From assembly GCA_019753105.1 (NCBI GenBank), contig JAIELJ010000006.1, forward strand, positions 310,001-374,000: DNA of 64,000 bases, in the 5' to 3' direction. How positions within the stretch are numbered: the stretch's first letter is position 1; the number at the start of each line of letters is the position of its first letter. Below, piece by piece: positions 39,184-48,556 of this stretch. The position numbers and the translations under genes were made by a program. The DNA comes from Hyphomonadaceae bacterium. Lineage in GTDB: Bacteria; Pseudomonadota; Alphaproteobacteria; Caulobacterales; Aquidulcibacteraceae. Under the pieces are notes generated by a model. It was not told the DNA's origin. It made no database searches and saw nothing but the letters and a program-made list of their open reading frames with translations.

Positions 39184-41124
39184 TTACCCCGCCTGCTTGA
39201 CCCGCATGTACCACTCGACCAACCGGCGGACTTGCCGCTCGGTATAGCCGCGCTCGGTCATGCGCATCACGAATTCCTCGTGCTTCTTCTCGGTCTCGCC
39301 GTCTTTCTTCGAACCGAAGGTGATAATCGGCAGCAAGTCCTCGACTTGTGAGAACATGCGCCGTTCGATCACTTCGCGGATTTTCTCGTACGAGGTCCAA
39401 GACGGGTTCTTGCCGCCGTGGCCTGCGCGCGCGCGCAAAGTGAACTTCACCACCTCGTTGCGGAAATCCTTCGGATTCGCGATGCCGGCGGGCTTTTCGA
39501 TCTTCGAGAGCTCTTGATTGAGCAGCTCGCGATTGAGCAGCTGACCGGTATCTGGATCTTTGAAGTCGATGTCTTCGATCCACGCGTCGGCATAATCGAC
39601 GTAACGGTCGAACAGGTTCTGACCGTAATCGTGGTAGCTCTCCAGATACGCCTTCTGGATTTCGTTGCCGATGAACTCCGCGTAGCGCGTCGCGAGTTCG
39701 GCCTTGATGAACTCCAGCAGCTTGCCCTCGGCCTCCTGCGGGAATTGCTCGCGGCGGATCGCCTGCTCCAGCACATACATCAAGTGCACCGGATCGGCGG
39801 CGACTTCCTGCGTGTCGTGGTTGAAGGTCGCCGCCAGCACCTTGAAGGCAAAGCGCGTCGAGATGCCGTCCATGCCCTCATCGACGCCAGCAGAGTCCTT
39901 GTATTCCTGCAGCGTCCGCGCCTTCGGATCGACCTCTTTCAGGCTCTCACCGTTATAGACGCGCATCTTGGCGAAGAGGTTTGAGTTCTCGTGCTCTTTC
40001 AAGCGCGAGAGCACCGAGAAGCGCGCCAGCATTTCCAGCGTCGCCGGCGCACATGGCGCCTCGGCGAGTTCAGAGCCGCGGATCAGCTTCTCGTAGATTT
40101 TCAGCTCTTCGTTCACACGCAGGCAGTACGGCACCTTGATCACGAAGATACGGTCGATGAAGGCTTCGTTGTTCTTATTATTCTTGAACGTCTGCCACTC
40201 GGCTTCGTTCGAGTGCGCCATGATGATGCCGTTGAACGGTATCGCGCCGATATTCTCGGTGCCGACATAATTGCCTTCCTGCGTCGCCGTCAGCAACGGG
40301 TGCAGCATCTTGATCGGCGCTTTGAACATCTCGACGAACTCGAGCATGCCCTGGTTGGCGCGGTTTAGACCGCCCGAATAGGAGTATGCGTCAGGATCGT
40401 TCTGCGCGTGCATTTCGAGCTTGCGGATATCGACCTTGCCGACGAGCGAGCTGACGTCCTGGTTGTTGTCATCGCCCGGTTCGACTTTGCCGACGCCGAT
40501 TTGGCGCAGGCGCGAGGGGTTCACCTTTGCGACGCGGAATTTGGTGATGTCGCCGCCGAATTCGTCGAGGCGCTTCACGCACCACGGGCTCATCAAGCCG
40601 GTCAGGCGCCGGCGGGGGATGCCGTATTCGTCGTCGAGCTTCTGGCCCCAGACTTCCGGATCGAAGAGACCGAGCGGGCTTTCGAACACCGGGCTCATTT
40701 CGTCACCCGCCTTCAGCACGTAGATCGGCTTATCTTCCATCAGCGCCTTCAGGCGCTCGGCCAGCGAGGATTTACCGCCGCCGACCGGGCCGAGCAGATA
40801 CAGGATCTGCTTGCGCTCTTCCAAACCCTGCGCGGCGTGGCGGAAGAAGGCGACGATGCGCTCGATCGTCTCTTCCATGCCGTAAAACTCGGCGAACGCC
40901 GGATAGAACCGCACCGTGCGGTTCATGAACACGCGGCCGAGCCGCGCGTCCTTCGATGTGTCGACCATGCGCGGCTCGCCAATCGCGGCGAGCAAACGCT
41001 CATGCGCGGTCGCGTAGGTTAGCGGGTCATCGCGGCAGAGACTGAGATAGTCCTGAAGCGACATCTCCGCTTCGCGCTTCGATTCGAACGAGCGCGCGTA
41101 GCTGCGAAAGAGATCCTCAGACAA
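39184..41124 (-). CDS. prkA: PrkA/YeaG-type serine protein kinase
   Basis: A 646-residue PrkA protein: AAA-type N-terminal domain with Walker A LLGPVGGGKSSLAERLK (about residues 110-126), and the C-terminal kinase-like domain (HYGQNLF-type helices, MRVYNGESLKEVDPKARTLQEYK). The signature NEAEWQTFKNNKNNEAFIDRIFVIKVPYCLRVNEE is diagnostic. In E. coli YeaG works with YeaH in stress adaptation; in Bacillus PrkA affects sporulation. Recent work suggests it can act as a protease rather than a classical kinase, so the label is by family. First gene of the operon; upstream lies a 319-bp intergenic region shared with the PodJ-like gene. Confidence 0.95.
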   Translation of the reverse strand: MSEDLFRSYARSFESKREAEMSLQDYLSLCRDDPLTYATAHERLLAAIGEPRMVDTSKDARLGRVFMNRTVRFYPAFAEFYGMEETIERIVAFFRHAAQGLEERKQILYLLGPVGGGKSSLAERLKALMEDKPIYVLKAGDEMSPVFESPLGLFDPEVWGQKLDDEYGIPRRRLTGLMSPWCVKRLDEFGGDITKFRVAKVNPSRLRQIGVGKVEPGDDNNQDVSSLVGKVDIRKLEMHAQNDPDAYSYSGGLNRANQGMLEFVEMFKAPIKMLHPLLTATQEGNYVGTENIGAIPFNGIIMAHSNEAEWQTFKNNKNNEAFIDRIFVIKVPYCLRVNEELKIYEKLIRGSELAEAPCAPATLEMLARFSVLSRLKEHENSNLFAKMRVYNGESLKEVDPKARTLQEYKDSAGVDEGMDGISTRFAFKVLAATFNHDTQEVAADPVHLMYVLEQAIRREQFPQEAEGKLLEFIKAELATRYAEFIGNEIQKAYLESYHDYGQNLFDRYVDYADAWIEDIDFKDPDTGQLLNRELLNQELSKIEKPAGIANPKDFRNEVVKFTLRARAGHGGKNPSWTSYEKIREVIERRMFSQVEDLLPIITFGSKKDGETEKKHEEFVMRMTERGYTERQVRRLVEWYMRVKQAG

Positions 41125-41443
41125 AATCGTGCCTCCGTTGCCTCGCTAGTCTGACATAGGGAGCCAGTGAGCGATGATTAACAACAAGCCATGCGAATCT
41201 GGCAGACGTAAGTCGGAATCAGAGCAGCGCCGCCTAGTCGCGCGGCAAAGGATGACATGATTTGCGCCGCTTGCGGCGGCAAAAGCATCGAAAACAGCAC
41301 GCACAGTTTGCGCGCATGAGCGCACGTTGAACGAATTGTGGCGAAGCGCCCCGCAACGCTTCTTTAAGAAAATCAGAAGCCCTTATTTTACGCGGCCTTA
41401 AGCACGTTCCTTCATCCATGGAGGATCGGGACACGAGGCTGTT
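41125..41443. other. intergenic region between divergent prkA operon and PodJ-like gene
   Basis: 319 bp without a convincing gene. It must hold promoters for both directions. The plus-strand gene has GGAGG at about 41420-41425 but that is 19 bp ahead of its ATG, so the true start may be different or the site unused. The stretch 41362-41402 is AT-richer than its surroundings (TTTAAGAAAATCAG, TTATTTTACG), the best place for a promoter, but I could not assign boxes with confidence. Confidence 0.5.
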
Positions 41444-43636
41444 ATGAGTGAAATGTCTTCCTGGGTGCTCAAAGGCATCGATCCGGCGCTGCGCGAGCAA
41501 GCGGCCGAGGAAGCGGCGCGCCTTGGGGTGAGCCTCGCTGACTATCTGACCGACATCGTGATCCGCAACGCACTAGTCGAGCAGCTCAACGCCCAAACCG
41601 AGGACGAACCGACCCAGCTTTCAGTCCATGGCGCGCCGATTGTTGCGCCACAGGGCGACGGTCCCGAATCTTATGCCGTGCGCCACCGCCTGCGTGGGCT
41701 TGAGCGCCGTCTGAATGCAGCCGTCCATACGCTGGACGACGCAATGCTCGACCTGACCTCCCGCCTCGGGGAAATGGAGCATTCTGTCACCGAGGCCGGA
41801 GATGATCTCAGACAGGCCCAGCAAGACAATGGCGCTGCCTTCCTCGGCATCCGCACCGACATCGCCGTCCTCGGCGACAACATTTCGACACTGGCCTCCG
41901 CCACCACCGACCGCGCCGCCGGCTTCGATCAACGCCTCGACGCCATCGAGATGATCGCCCGCAACGCCGACGAGGCTTGCGCCGAGCTGGCCGAAGAGCA
42001 GCACGCGCTGAAGCACGCCGTCGCCAGCGATTTCGCCGACTTCACCACCGAGATCACCGGCCGGTTGCACACGACCCTGGCCGAAGTCCGCCACAACGCC
42101 GCCGAAGCCGCGGCTGAAGCCGACGCGGCCATCGCGCATCTCATCCAAGAATTCCGCCATGCCCGCGAAATGCTCGACGAGCGCCTCGAAGAGAGCGCCG
42201 CCGACACCCGCGCCCATATGCACGCCGCCTTCGCCGACGCCGCCGAGCGACTGGGCTCGCTGGCCGAGCGCGTGATCGCCAACGAACACAATGCCGCGCG
42301 CACCGCCGAACAGCTGCACGCCCGCATCATCGATACGGAAGACGCGGCCCAAACCGCGCTTGAGGAAACCGCCCAATCGCTCCGCCAGGCCGACGCCGCG
42401 CTCGCCTCCGATGCTGTGCGCCGCGCACACGACCAAGAAGCAGCGCTCGAGAACCTGCGCTCCACCCTGCGCGGCGAGATCGCCGGCCTGCGCGAAGATC
42501 ACGGCGCCGCCCAAGCCCGTATCGGCTTGCTCGACAGCGCCTTCGCCAACCATGCCGGCACTTTGGTCGAAACCCGCGAAGCGCTGGCTCAGCGCATCAG
42601 CGATGGCGAAGCACAAGTGCGCGCCATGCTCGCTCGCGCCGAAGCCGACCAAAACCAGCGCCATAACAACGCCTCAGCTCGCATCGACGCCAACGAGCGC
42701 GAGACTGCGCAACTCGGCAACCTGATCCGCGCTGAAGTTGACCGCGTCGAAAGCTGCACCACCGCTGCGTTGAGCAAGCTGGCAGGCGACATTACCCAAG
42801 GCGATTCCGACCTCGCTGCCCAGATCGCCCAGCTCCGCGGCCAAGCGCAGACCGAAACCGCACTCCTCCGCGAAGGCGTCGCTGGCGCACTCTCACGCGC
42901 GCAAATGCTGGAAGCGGCCGTCGAGCGCGTCGAAACTGCTGCTGGTCCGCTCGCAAACCGGATCGCGCAGATCGAAGCGGCGTTCGCCGGCGTCGATCAA
43001 ACAATCGCGGACCGCGTCATCGACCTCGAAAACGCAGTCAACAGCATTGACCCCAGTGTCGCGGGTCGCCTTGCCGACGTCGAAGCCGCCGTCGAAGCGC
43101 AGCGCCACCTAGCAGCGCGCGTCGACGCGCAGCAAAGCTTCATCAACGATACCGGCGAGCAGCTGCAAGGCATGACCCGCCTCCTCAACCGCGTCGCCGC
43201 CCAGACCGGCGAAACCGCGACCAAGACCGAAGAGCGCGTCCGCGCCATGGAAATGGCGCTTGCCGACATCCGCCTCGATCACATCGCCGGCGTCTCCACC
43301 GAACGCGATTCCGCTCACGACATGGTGCTGACGCTGCAAGCGCGCGTCGCCGAGATGGAAACGACGCAAGTCAACGCCATCCACACCATCACCACCGAAA
43401 TCGCCCGCTTCATCGAGGAGAACGACGCCCGCTTCGCCGCCCTCGAAGGCCCGCGCGACACGGATCGCGACCTCGCCGCCGCCTTCGAAGCGCTCCGCCG
43501 CCGTGTCGAGGAGCGCATCATCGGCGTCGAACAACGCAGCGTGCGCATGCTCGAACAAGTGGCCGACACCGTCTCCATGATCGAAGAACGCTTCGTCGCG
43601 ACACAACGCGACATCGCGGCGGTGAAGAGCGCTTAG
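41444..43636 (+). CDS. long coiled-coil protein with PodJ-like N-terminal motif
   Basis: A 730-residue protein. Residues 5-40, SWVLKGIDPALREQAAEEAARLGVSLADYL, match in style the N-terminus of Caulobacter PodJ (PWSVKGIDPKAREVAKDLARRSGMTLGEWL), the segment also seen in related SEL1-carrying polarity proteins. The rest is heptad-rich helix from about residue 80 to the end (many Ala, Glu, Arg; ERLATAE-type spacing), broken by short turns. There is no membrane span, peptidoglycan-binding or Sel1 domain, unlike full PodJ (about 970 residues). So it may be a cytosolic scaffold at the pole. Convergent overlap of 4 bp with the RTX gene at its end. Confidence 0.75.
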   Translation: MSEMSSWVLKGIDPALREQAAEEAARLGVSLADYLTDIVIRNALVEQLNAQTEDEPTQLSVHGAPIVAPQGDGPESYAVRHRLRGLERRLNAAVHTLDDAMLDLTSRLGEMEHSVTEAGDDLRQAQQDNGAAFLGIRTDIAVLGDNISTLASATTDRAAGFDQRLDAIEMIARNADEACAELAEEQHALKHAVASDFADFTTEITGRLHTTLAEVRHNAAEAAAEADAAIAHLIQEFRHAREMLDERLEESAADTRAHMHAAFADAAERLGSLAERVIANEHNAARTAEQLHARIIDTEDAAQTALEETAQSLRQADAALASDAVRRAHDQEAALENLRSTLRGEIAGLREDHGAAQARIGLLDSAFANHAGTLVETREALAQRISDGEAQVRAMLARAEADQNQRHNNASARIDANERETAQLGNLIRAEVDRVESCTTAALSKLAGDITQGDSDLAAQIAQLRGQAQTETALLREGVAGALSRAQMLEAAVERVETAAGPLANRIAQIEAAFAGVDQTIADRVIDLENAVNSIDPSVAGRLADVEAAVEAQRHLAARVDAQQSFINDTGEQLQGMTRLLNRVAAQTGETATKTEERVRAMEMALADIRLDHIAGVSTERDSAHDMVLTLQARVAEMETTQVNAIHTITTEIARFIEENDARFAALEGPRDTDRDLAAAFEALRRRVEERIIGVEQRSVRMLEQVADTVSMIEERFVATQRDIAAVKSA

Positions 43637-45870
43637 CCCCAGCCGTACGGATCGGTCTGTACGAGATTGTCGATGTCCACGTTCACGAGCGTGATCGTGT
43701 CGCCGTTCGAGAATGTGAACACGGTATCCGCGCCGACTTGAGCGGCATTATAGGTGATCCCCGTGCCCTCGTAGGCGCTGATCTCTAGGCTGTCTTGCAG
43801 ACCGCCCGCCGCGAAATCGACGACGATGTCGGCGCCTGAGCCTGGCATGAACACAAACGTGTCATCGCCATCACCCCCATTGAGCGCATCATCGCCCGCG
43901 GCGCCATTCAGCGTGTCATTGCCCTGTCGGCCGTAGAGCGTGTCGATGCCATCGCCGCCGTTCAGCTGATCAACGCCATTGCTTCCATCGAGCAGATCGT
44001 TATCCGATCCGCCATTCAAGACATCGTCGCCGTCACCGCCGTAGAACGTGTCGTCGCCCGATTCGCCAGTGACGATAAACGTCTCGAAGTTCCGGATCGT
44101 CGCACCGCCAAACGTTGCCCCGGTCTCTGTGCCATAAACCGCCAGATCGAATACGACCGGCGCGACGGACGCCGATGCACTCAGTCGAATCCGATCAATG
44201 TCAGCGCCGCCATCAGCAACCCCACCTGCGCCGACGCCATAGAAATCATCATTGCCGCCGCCGCCCTCCAGAATGTCTTGGCCTTGGCTTGTGAAGAAGG
44301 TATCCGCGCCGGCGCCGCCGCGCAGCACGTCATTATTGGCTGTGCCCTGCAAGCTGTCGTCACCCGAGCCGCCGATCAGCGTCAGCGTTTCAAAGCCGGA
44401 AAGTGAGATTTGCAGCCCTACCCCGATCGACGTGATGGAGAAGTCAGTGAGAAAAAGTGCGCTTGTGGCGGTCGAGAAGTCGCCGCTGAAGTGATCGACG
44501 CCGGCGCCGCCACTAAAGCTCATTTGGCCGCTCAACAAACCGGCGATGGAGATCGTGTCGTCACCCGCGCCTGCGCCAAAACTCAATAGGCGCTCGATGT
44601 TCGCAAACGACGTCGCAATGCCAGTGAGCGTGAATGAGGAGGCGCTGATGCTGGCGTTTATCGCGCCGGTTGCGGTCGATGCATCAAGATGCAGCCCGTC
44701 AGTGCCCGCGCCGCCGTCGATGACATCAAGCAGCGAGCCATAGATCGTATCATCGCCATCGTCGCCGTAGAGTTCGTTCGCGCCGTCGCCGCCTCTGACA
44801 ACGTCATTTCCCGCGCCTGCGTGAATGAGATCGTTGCCGGTATTTGCGATCGCGGCGTCACTGAAACCGCCGAAAAGAATATCGTCCCCGTCACCACCAT
44901 TGATGATGTCGTCGCCGCCTTGGCCGAAGACGGAATCAGCATTGCTGCCGGTGTCGAACACGTCGCCGCCAACGCCGCCGCTTAACGAGTCAGCGCCCGA
45001 TCCTGTCGTGACCTCAAAACGCTCAACTGACTCCAGGTTAACACCCAGGAACGAGCTGACCAGAAATTCGCTTGGCGCGAAGAGCACGACATCAGTTGTC
45101 CAAGCGGACAAGTCGGCTACGACCCGGTCACTGCCGCTGCCGCCGCTGAAGGAGCTTCCGCCATCTAGAAAGCCCGCGAGCACAAGCGTGTCGTCGCCTG
45201 TGCCGCCGCCAATGTAGAAGCCTTCCATGTTGCGAATAAGCGTGCTGTCCGCGAGCGTTTGTCCCGCGTCCGTCGACATCGCTGCGAAGTCAAACGTCAG
45301 CGGGGTAGAGTCGCTTCTGATAAACGTGATGTAGTCGACACCAGCGCCGCCATTGTAACTATCGATGCCTGCCGACGGCGCAGACGTGTTGGAGAACGTG
45401 TCGTCGCCGTTGCCGCCGTCCAACACATCATCACCAGCGCCGCCATCGAGATAGTCCGTGCCATCGCCACCGCTGAGCGTATCGTTGGAGGCGAAGCCGT
45501 AGAGCCGATCCGCGCCGCTAGTGCCGACAATGGTGTCCGCGCCGTTGTACAACCCGACGACAGCGGTGACCCAGTCGCCATTCAGGCCAGACGTCAAAAA
45601 CGTCAAGACGTCCACCGACGCGCCCGTCGCCGTGAACTGCGTCACACCATTCAATCTGTAAGTGATGCCGGTAATGGTACCGGTGAACGGGATATGGTTC
45701 TGGTAATTGCCGAATCCGACGCCGGTGAACTGCCACGTTTCGCCGGTGGCGCTATTGGATGCCGACCAGCTCGTTGAATTGTGCGAAGTCGAAGCAATCG
45801 CCTGAAAAAAATCGGCCCAATCGATTGGATCGAGCATGTCGATTGGAGACTGATTGAAGCTTACCGGCAT
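43633..45870 (-). CDS. RTX (hemolysin-type calcium-binding) repeat protein
   Basis: A 745-residue protein built of glycine-rich nonapeptides GGxGxDxLx in at least six clusters, e.g. GGDGTDYLDGGAGDDVLDGGNGDD, GGVGGDVFDTGS, GQGGDDIINGGDGDDILFGG, GAGNDVVRGGDGANELYGDDGDD, and a final block GGDGDDTFVFMPGSGADIVVDF. These bind calcium and fold as parallel beta-rolls. There is no N-terminal signal; the C-terminus after the last roll (SNGDTITLVNVDIDNLVQTDPYGWG) fits a type I secretion signal. Between rolls the FYIGGGTGDDTLVLAGFLDGG-type segments repeat, so the protein is modular. No enzymatic domain seen. No transporter genes are adjacent. Confidence 0.9.
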   Translation of the reverse strand: MPVSFNQSPIDMLDPIDWADFFQAIASTSHNSTSWSASNSATGETWQFTGVGFGNYQNHIPFTGTITGITYRLNGVTQFTATGASVDVLTFLTSGLNGDWVTAVVGLYNGADTIVGTSGADRLYGFASNDTLSGGDGTDYLDGGAGDDVLDGGNGDDTFSNTSAPSAGIDSYNGGAGVDYITFIRSDSTPLTFDFAAMSTDAGQTLADSTLIRNMEGFYIGGGTGDDTLVLAGFLDGGSSFSGGSGSDRVVADLSAWTTDVVLFAPSEFLVSSFLGVNLESVERFEVTTGSGADSLSGGVGGDVFDTGSNADSVFGQGGDDIINGGDGDDILFGGFSDAAIANTGNDLIHAGAGNDVVRGGDGANELYGDDGDDTIYGSLLDVIDGGAGTDGLHLDASTATGAINASISASSFTLTGIATSFANIERLLSFGAGAGDDTISIAGLLSGQMSFSGGAGVDHFSGDFSTATSALFLTDFSITSIGVGLQISLSGFETLTLIGGSGDDSLQGTANNDVLRGGAGADTFFTSQGQDILEGGGGNDDFYGVGAGGVADGGADIDRIRLSASASVAPVVFDLAVYGTETGATFGGATIRNFETFIVTGESGDDTFYGGDGDDVLNGGSDNDLLDGSNGVDQLNGGDGIDTLYGRQGNDTLNGAAGDDALNGGDGDDTFVFMPGSGADIVVDFAAGGLQDSLEISAYEGTGITYNAAQVGADTVFTFSNGDTITLVNVDIDNLVQTDPYGWG

Positions 45871-46022
45871 GCGCGTCCCCCAGGCGATTTACCGCCCCCA
45901 AGCGGCAATATCGCGGACGAATGGGCGCACGTCCAGCAAAGCTCCGGTGACGGCCTTGCCGCACCTCACCCATCCGCCAGGGCGCCTTGTGCTGGGTCGC
46001 GTCGCGCCATAAGCGAAAGCCC

Positions 46023-46868
46023 ATGTCAGTGATGGATGAACTCACCCGCGTGCTCGATCTCGAACCGATCGAGGTGAACCTGTTCCGCGGCGTCTCGCCG
46101 GCCGAGGATCGCCAGCGCATCTTCGGCGGCCAGGTCGTAGCCCAAGCTTTGATGGCCGCTTACAGGACTGTCGACGGCCCGATCTGCCATTCGCTGCAGA
46201 GCTATTTCATCCGCCCCGGCGATCCGCGCCAGCCGGTGCTCTATCAAATCGAGCGCTCGCGCGACGGCAAGAGCTTCGCCACGCGCCGCGTTATCGCCAT
46301 CCAAAAAGGCGAGCAGATTTTCAACATGGCGTGCTCGTTCCAGACGCTGGAAGCCGGCTACGACCACCAGAGCGACATGCCCGATGTCGCAAAGCCCGAC
46401 ACGCTCGTCGATGAGGTGATTACGGTTGGCGAAGAGCTGAAGGATTTGCCGGAAGCGCACCGCAACTGGATCCGCAAGCGGCCGATCGAGATGCGCCCCA
46501 TCGATCGCCAATCGCTGCTGAACCCGACGCCAAAATCATCGACGCAACACGTCTGGCTGCGCGCGCGCGAGGATTTGGGCGACGATATTGCGCTCAATCA
46601 AGCGATGCTCGCTTACGCTTCGGACTATTCACTCCTCGGCACCGCCATGCGTCCGCACGGTGCGTCGTGGATGTCCGGCGTGCAAACCGCGAGCCTCGAT
46701 CACATCCTCTGGTTCCACCGCCCAACAAACTTCTCGCGCTGGCACCTCTACGTGCAAGACAGCCCGTCTGCATCCGGCGCGCGCGGCTTCAATCGTGGCG
46801 CGATTTATCGCGAAGACGGCGTGCTGGTTGCATCAGCGGCGCAGGAAGGCCTTATCCGTAAGCGCTGA
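46023..46868 (+). CDS. tesB: acyl-CoA thioesterase II
   Basis: TesB hydrolyses medium- and long-chain acyl-CoA to fatty acid and CoA. The 281-residue protein (ATG 46023) is a double hot-dog: first half NLFRGVSPAEDRQRIFGGQVVAQALMAA, second half DYSLLGTAMRPHGASW and LDHILWFHRPTNFSRWHLY. The catalytic triad of TesB (Asp, Ser/Thr, Gln) fits: Asp in SLDHILWFH, Gln in GGQVVAQAL. The longer frame from 45987 would add residues from the intergenic region. Divergent from the RTX gene by 152 bp. Confidence 0.94.
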   Translation: MSVMDELTRVLDLEPIEVNLFRGVSPAEDRQRIFGGQVVAQALMAAYRTVDGPICHSLQSYFIRPGDPRQPVLYQIERSRDGKSFATRRVIAIQKGEQIFNMACSFQTLEAGYDHQSDMPDVAKPDTLVDEVITVGEELKDLPEAHRNWIRKRPIEMRPIDRQSLLNPTPKSSTQHVWLRAREDLGDDIALNQAMLAYASDYSLLGTAMRPHGASWMSGVQTASLDHILWFHRPTNFSRWHLYVQDSPSASGARGFNRGAIYREDGVLVASAAQEGLIRKR

Positions 46869-46920
46869 GCGCAAAATTTCTGCGCCGCGTACCGCACACG
46901 TTCCCGCTGTCACAGCTTGG

Positions 46921-46935
46921 ATAACCGCGCGTTAA
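46921..46935 (+). promoter_or_regulatory. CtrA-like site ahead of a small gene
   Basis: ATAACCGCGCGTTAA is ATAA-N7-TTAA, one base from the full CtrA box TTAA-N7-TTAA of dimorphic alphaproteobacteria, 27 bp before the ATG at 46963. Single-site matches of this quality occur by chance, so this is only suggestive. Confidence 0.3.
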
Positions 46936-46962
46936 AAGTGTAGCACCCATAAAGCGTGTACT

Positions 46963-47322
46963 ATGCGCAACAAATGGGTCGACAACTCTGACTATTTCGG
47001 ACCGGATCGCCGTCTGCGCTCAGGCCCGAAGCGCTGGAACGATCGCCGCAAGTTTGACGAAGCCGGCCAACCGCCCGCTCTCGCCGCCATGCTCCGCCGC
47101 GTTCGCGTGCAGCTCATGAACATGCCCACGCCGGACGATCGCCGCCGCGCCCATCAGATGATCAACGCCGCGGTCAAAGAAGCCGAGCGGCTCCAATACT
47201 ATCGCTGCGCCGATGCGCTGAAGCGCCTCGACTCCGATCTCCGCAACATTCGCGGCGCCAACGCCTCCGCCCTAGACGCCCTCATAGACCAAGCGCTGGA
47301 GCACGCCTCCGCAGGCGCTTAG
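46963..47322 (+). CDS. hypothetical protein with DYFGPDRRL motif
   Basis: A 119-residue soluble protein. The N-terminus NSDYFGPDRRLRSGPKRWNDRRKFDEAG is a basic motif (YFGPDRR) that I have seen at the start of small alphaproteobacterial signalling proteins, often ahead of PilZ or histidine-phosphotransfer-like parts; the rest is helical (LAAMLRRVRVQLMNMP, RAHQMINAAVKEAERL, ALKRLDSDLRNIRGANA). No PilZ strand pattern or active His is evident. Preceded by a CtrA-like site, so a cell-cycle or motility tie is possible. Function unknown. Confidence 0.65.
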   Translation: MRNKWVDNSDYFGPDRRLRSGPKRWNDRRKFDEAGQPPALAAMLRRVRVQLMNMPTPDDRRRAHQMINAAVKEAERLQYYRCADALKRLDSDLRNIRGANASALDALIDQALEHASAGA

Positions 47323-47386
47323 CAACCAGAGCGCGCAGCCAGCAGCAACCTTTGCTTGCATTCCGCCCGAAAATGGGGCGTGTTGG

Positions 47387-47431
47387 AGCCCCTGGCGTCT
47401 CTCGACGCCTGGAAGGATGTAACCCTGGGCT
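47387..47431. other. structured intergenic segment, possible RNA element
   Basis: In the 173-bp gap 47323-47495, AGCCC (47387-47391) can pair with GGGCT (47427-47431) around an inner hairpin CCTGGCGTC-TCTC-GACGCCTGG (47391-47412, one mismatch). No T-run follows on either strand. It may be part of a small RNA or the leader/terminator of a neighbour. I cannot match it to a known RNA family. Confidence 0.3.
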
Positions 47432-47495
47432 GCATCTGAGTCAACCTGCGCGCGAGTTGTCGTCTCCACTTTCCCGAGCGCATGAGTGGCAAATC

Positions 47496-48518
47496 TTAGG
47501 ATGACGACGAGCCGATGCGGCCGACGGTGATGCCTATGGTTTCGCGATAGAGCGGTGGAAAGAGGCTGATCGCTTGCTGGATCGCCGCGTAATGCTCATC
47601 GGAAACGTCACACATCATTACGTATGGCGTGCGTGTGACGGGGCCCTCGGCGAAGGAGCCGATGGCGCCGAGCGACGTGACGATCGCGGCAGGGCTCTCG
47701 AAAGCGCCGGAAATCATAAACTGCAACGTCGCGCGCTCGGCATCGGCAGTTAGCCCGCTGACGCCGCGCCTCGTGATGGTGCGGATCAACTCCAGCACAG
47801 GATATCCGATAGGCGACGACGCTTCGCGGCCGTGCGGCATGAGCGGCTCGGCGCCGCCGACTCGAATTGCCGCCACTTGGTCGACGCCCGCGGGCCGCTC
47901 CAGCACCACGTCATGCCAATCAGACTGGATGCCGAAGCGCACATTCGTGGCGGGATGAATGACATCGTGACTGACGTTTGCGCGCACGCGCGCCAGGGTC
48001 TGCGCAAATAGCGCCTCAGCCTCGATTGCATACGCCCGCATCAGCGGTGACGCGCCCTGCTCCGAGCGGCCAGCGAGCATGATCGCATTGCGCGCTTTCG
48101 GGCGAAGCACTGGCGGCAGGCATGCGAAGTCGCGGGCAATGGCCACGCCCGCCGCAGCATCCTCACAGAGCGAGACGGACAACATCCCCGCACTCAACAG
48201 CGCCCCGGCGCACATCATGCAGGGCTCCACCGTGCCCACCACGATCAAGTCGGACTCTGCCGGCAGATCGCGCCCCTCGGCGCGCTTGGCACAGTACCAA
48301 TCGATCAGCCTGCGCTCTGCGTGCGCCGTTGGATCGCGCTTGCTTTCTTCGCCCGCGACCCGATTTCTGGCTCTAGAGAACACAGTTCCGTCGCGTCCGA
48401 CGAGACACGCGCCAACACCAAATGATCCGGACTCCGACGCCAGCTTGGCTTCATCAAGCGCAAGTCTGGCCGCATTCTCAATTGTCTTTTCATCGATACG
48501 GAGCGTCATGGCGGGCAT
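47496..48518 (-). CDS. cytidine/deoxycytidylate deaminase-fold protein with unknown C-terminal domain
   Basis: A 340-residue protein. Residues about 5-150 carry the zinc deaminase fold: SGSFGVGACLVGRDGTVF, the metal/catalytic motif TAHAERRLIDW (HAE) and GTVEPCMMCAGALLSAGM (PCxxC). Proteins of this type act on guanine, adenosine in tRNA, or cytosine; the short spacing and missing partner motifs leave the substrate open. Residues about 160-340 form a second part (NVSHDVIHPATNVRFGIQSDWHDVVLERP, YPVLELIRTITRRGVSGL, YVMMCDVSDEHYAAIQQAI) that I do not recognise. Start could also be the internal ATG 9 bp later. Divergent by 38 bp from a HAD phosphatase. Confidence 0.78.
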   Translation of the reverse strand: MPAMTLRIDEKTIENAARLALDEAKLASESGSFGVGACLVGRDGTVFSRARNRVAGEESKRDPTAHAERRLIDWYCAKRAEGRDLPAESDLIVVGTVEPCMMCAGALLSAGMLSVSLCEDAAAGVAIARDFACLPPVLRPKARNAIMLAGRSEQGASPLMRAYAIEAEALFAQTLARVRANVSHDVIHPATNVRFGIQSDWHDVVLERPAGVDQVAAIRVGGAEPLMPHGREASSPIGYPVLELIRTITRRGVSGLTADAERATLQFMISGAFESPAAIVTSLGAIGSFAEGPVTRTPYVMMCDVSDEHYAAIQQAISLFPPLYRETIGITVGRIGSSSS

Positions 48519-48556
48519 TCAAACATCATGATAGCTTAACGCTCCGATAGTGACGA

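Noticed and set aside
43633-45870. Possible CRISPR or tandem DNA repeat
   Set aside because: The repetition is protein-level (RTX nonapeptides) with varied codons, not evenly spaced identical DNA repeats. No CRISPR array was seen in the window.
47387-47431. Signal-recognition-particle RNA (4.5S)
   Set aside because: A GGAAGGA stretch is present, but it lies outside the hairpin apex where the SRP loop must be, and the flanking conserved bases are absent.
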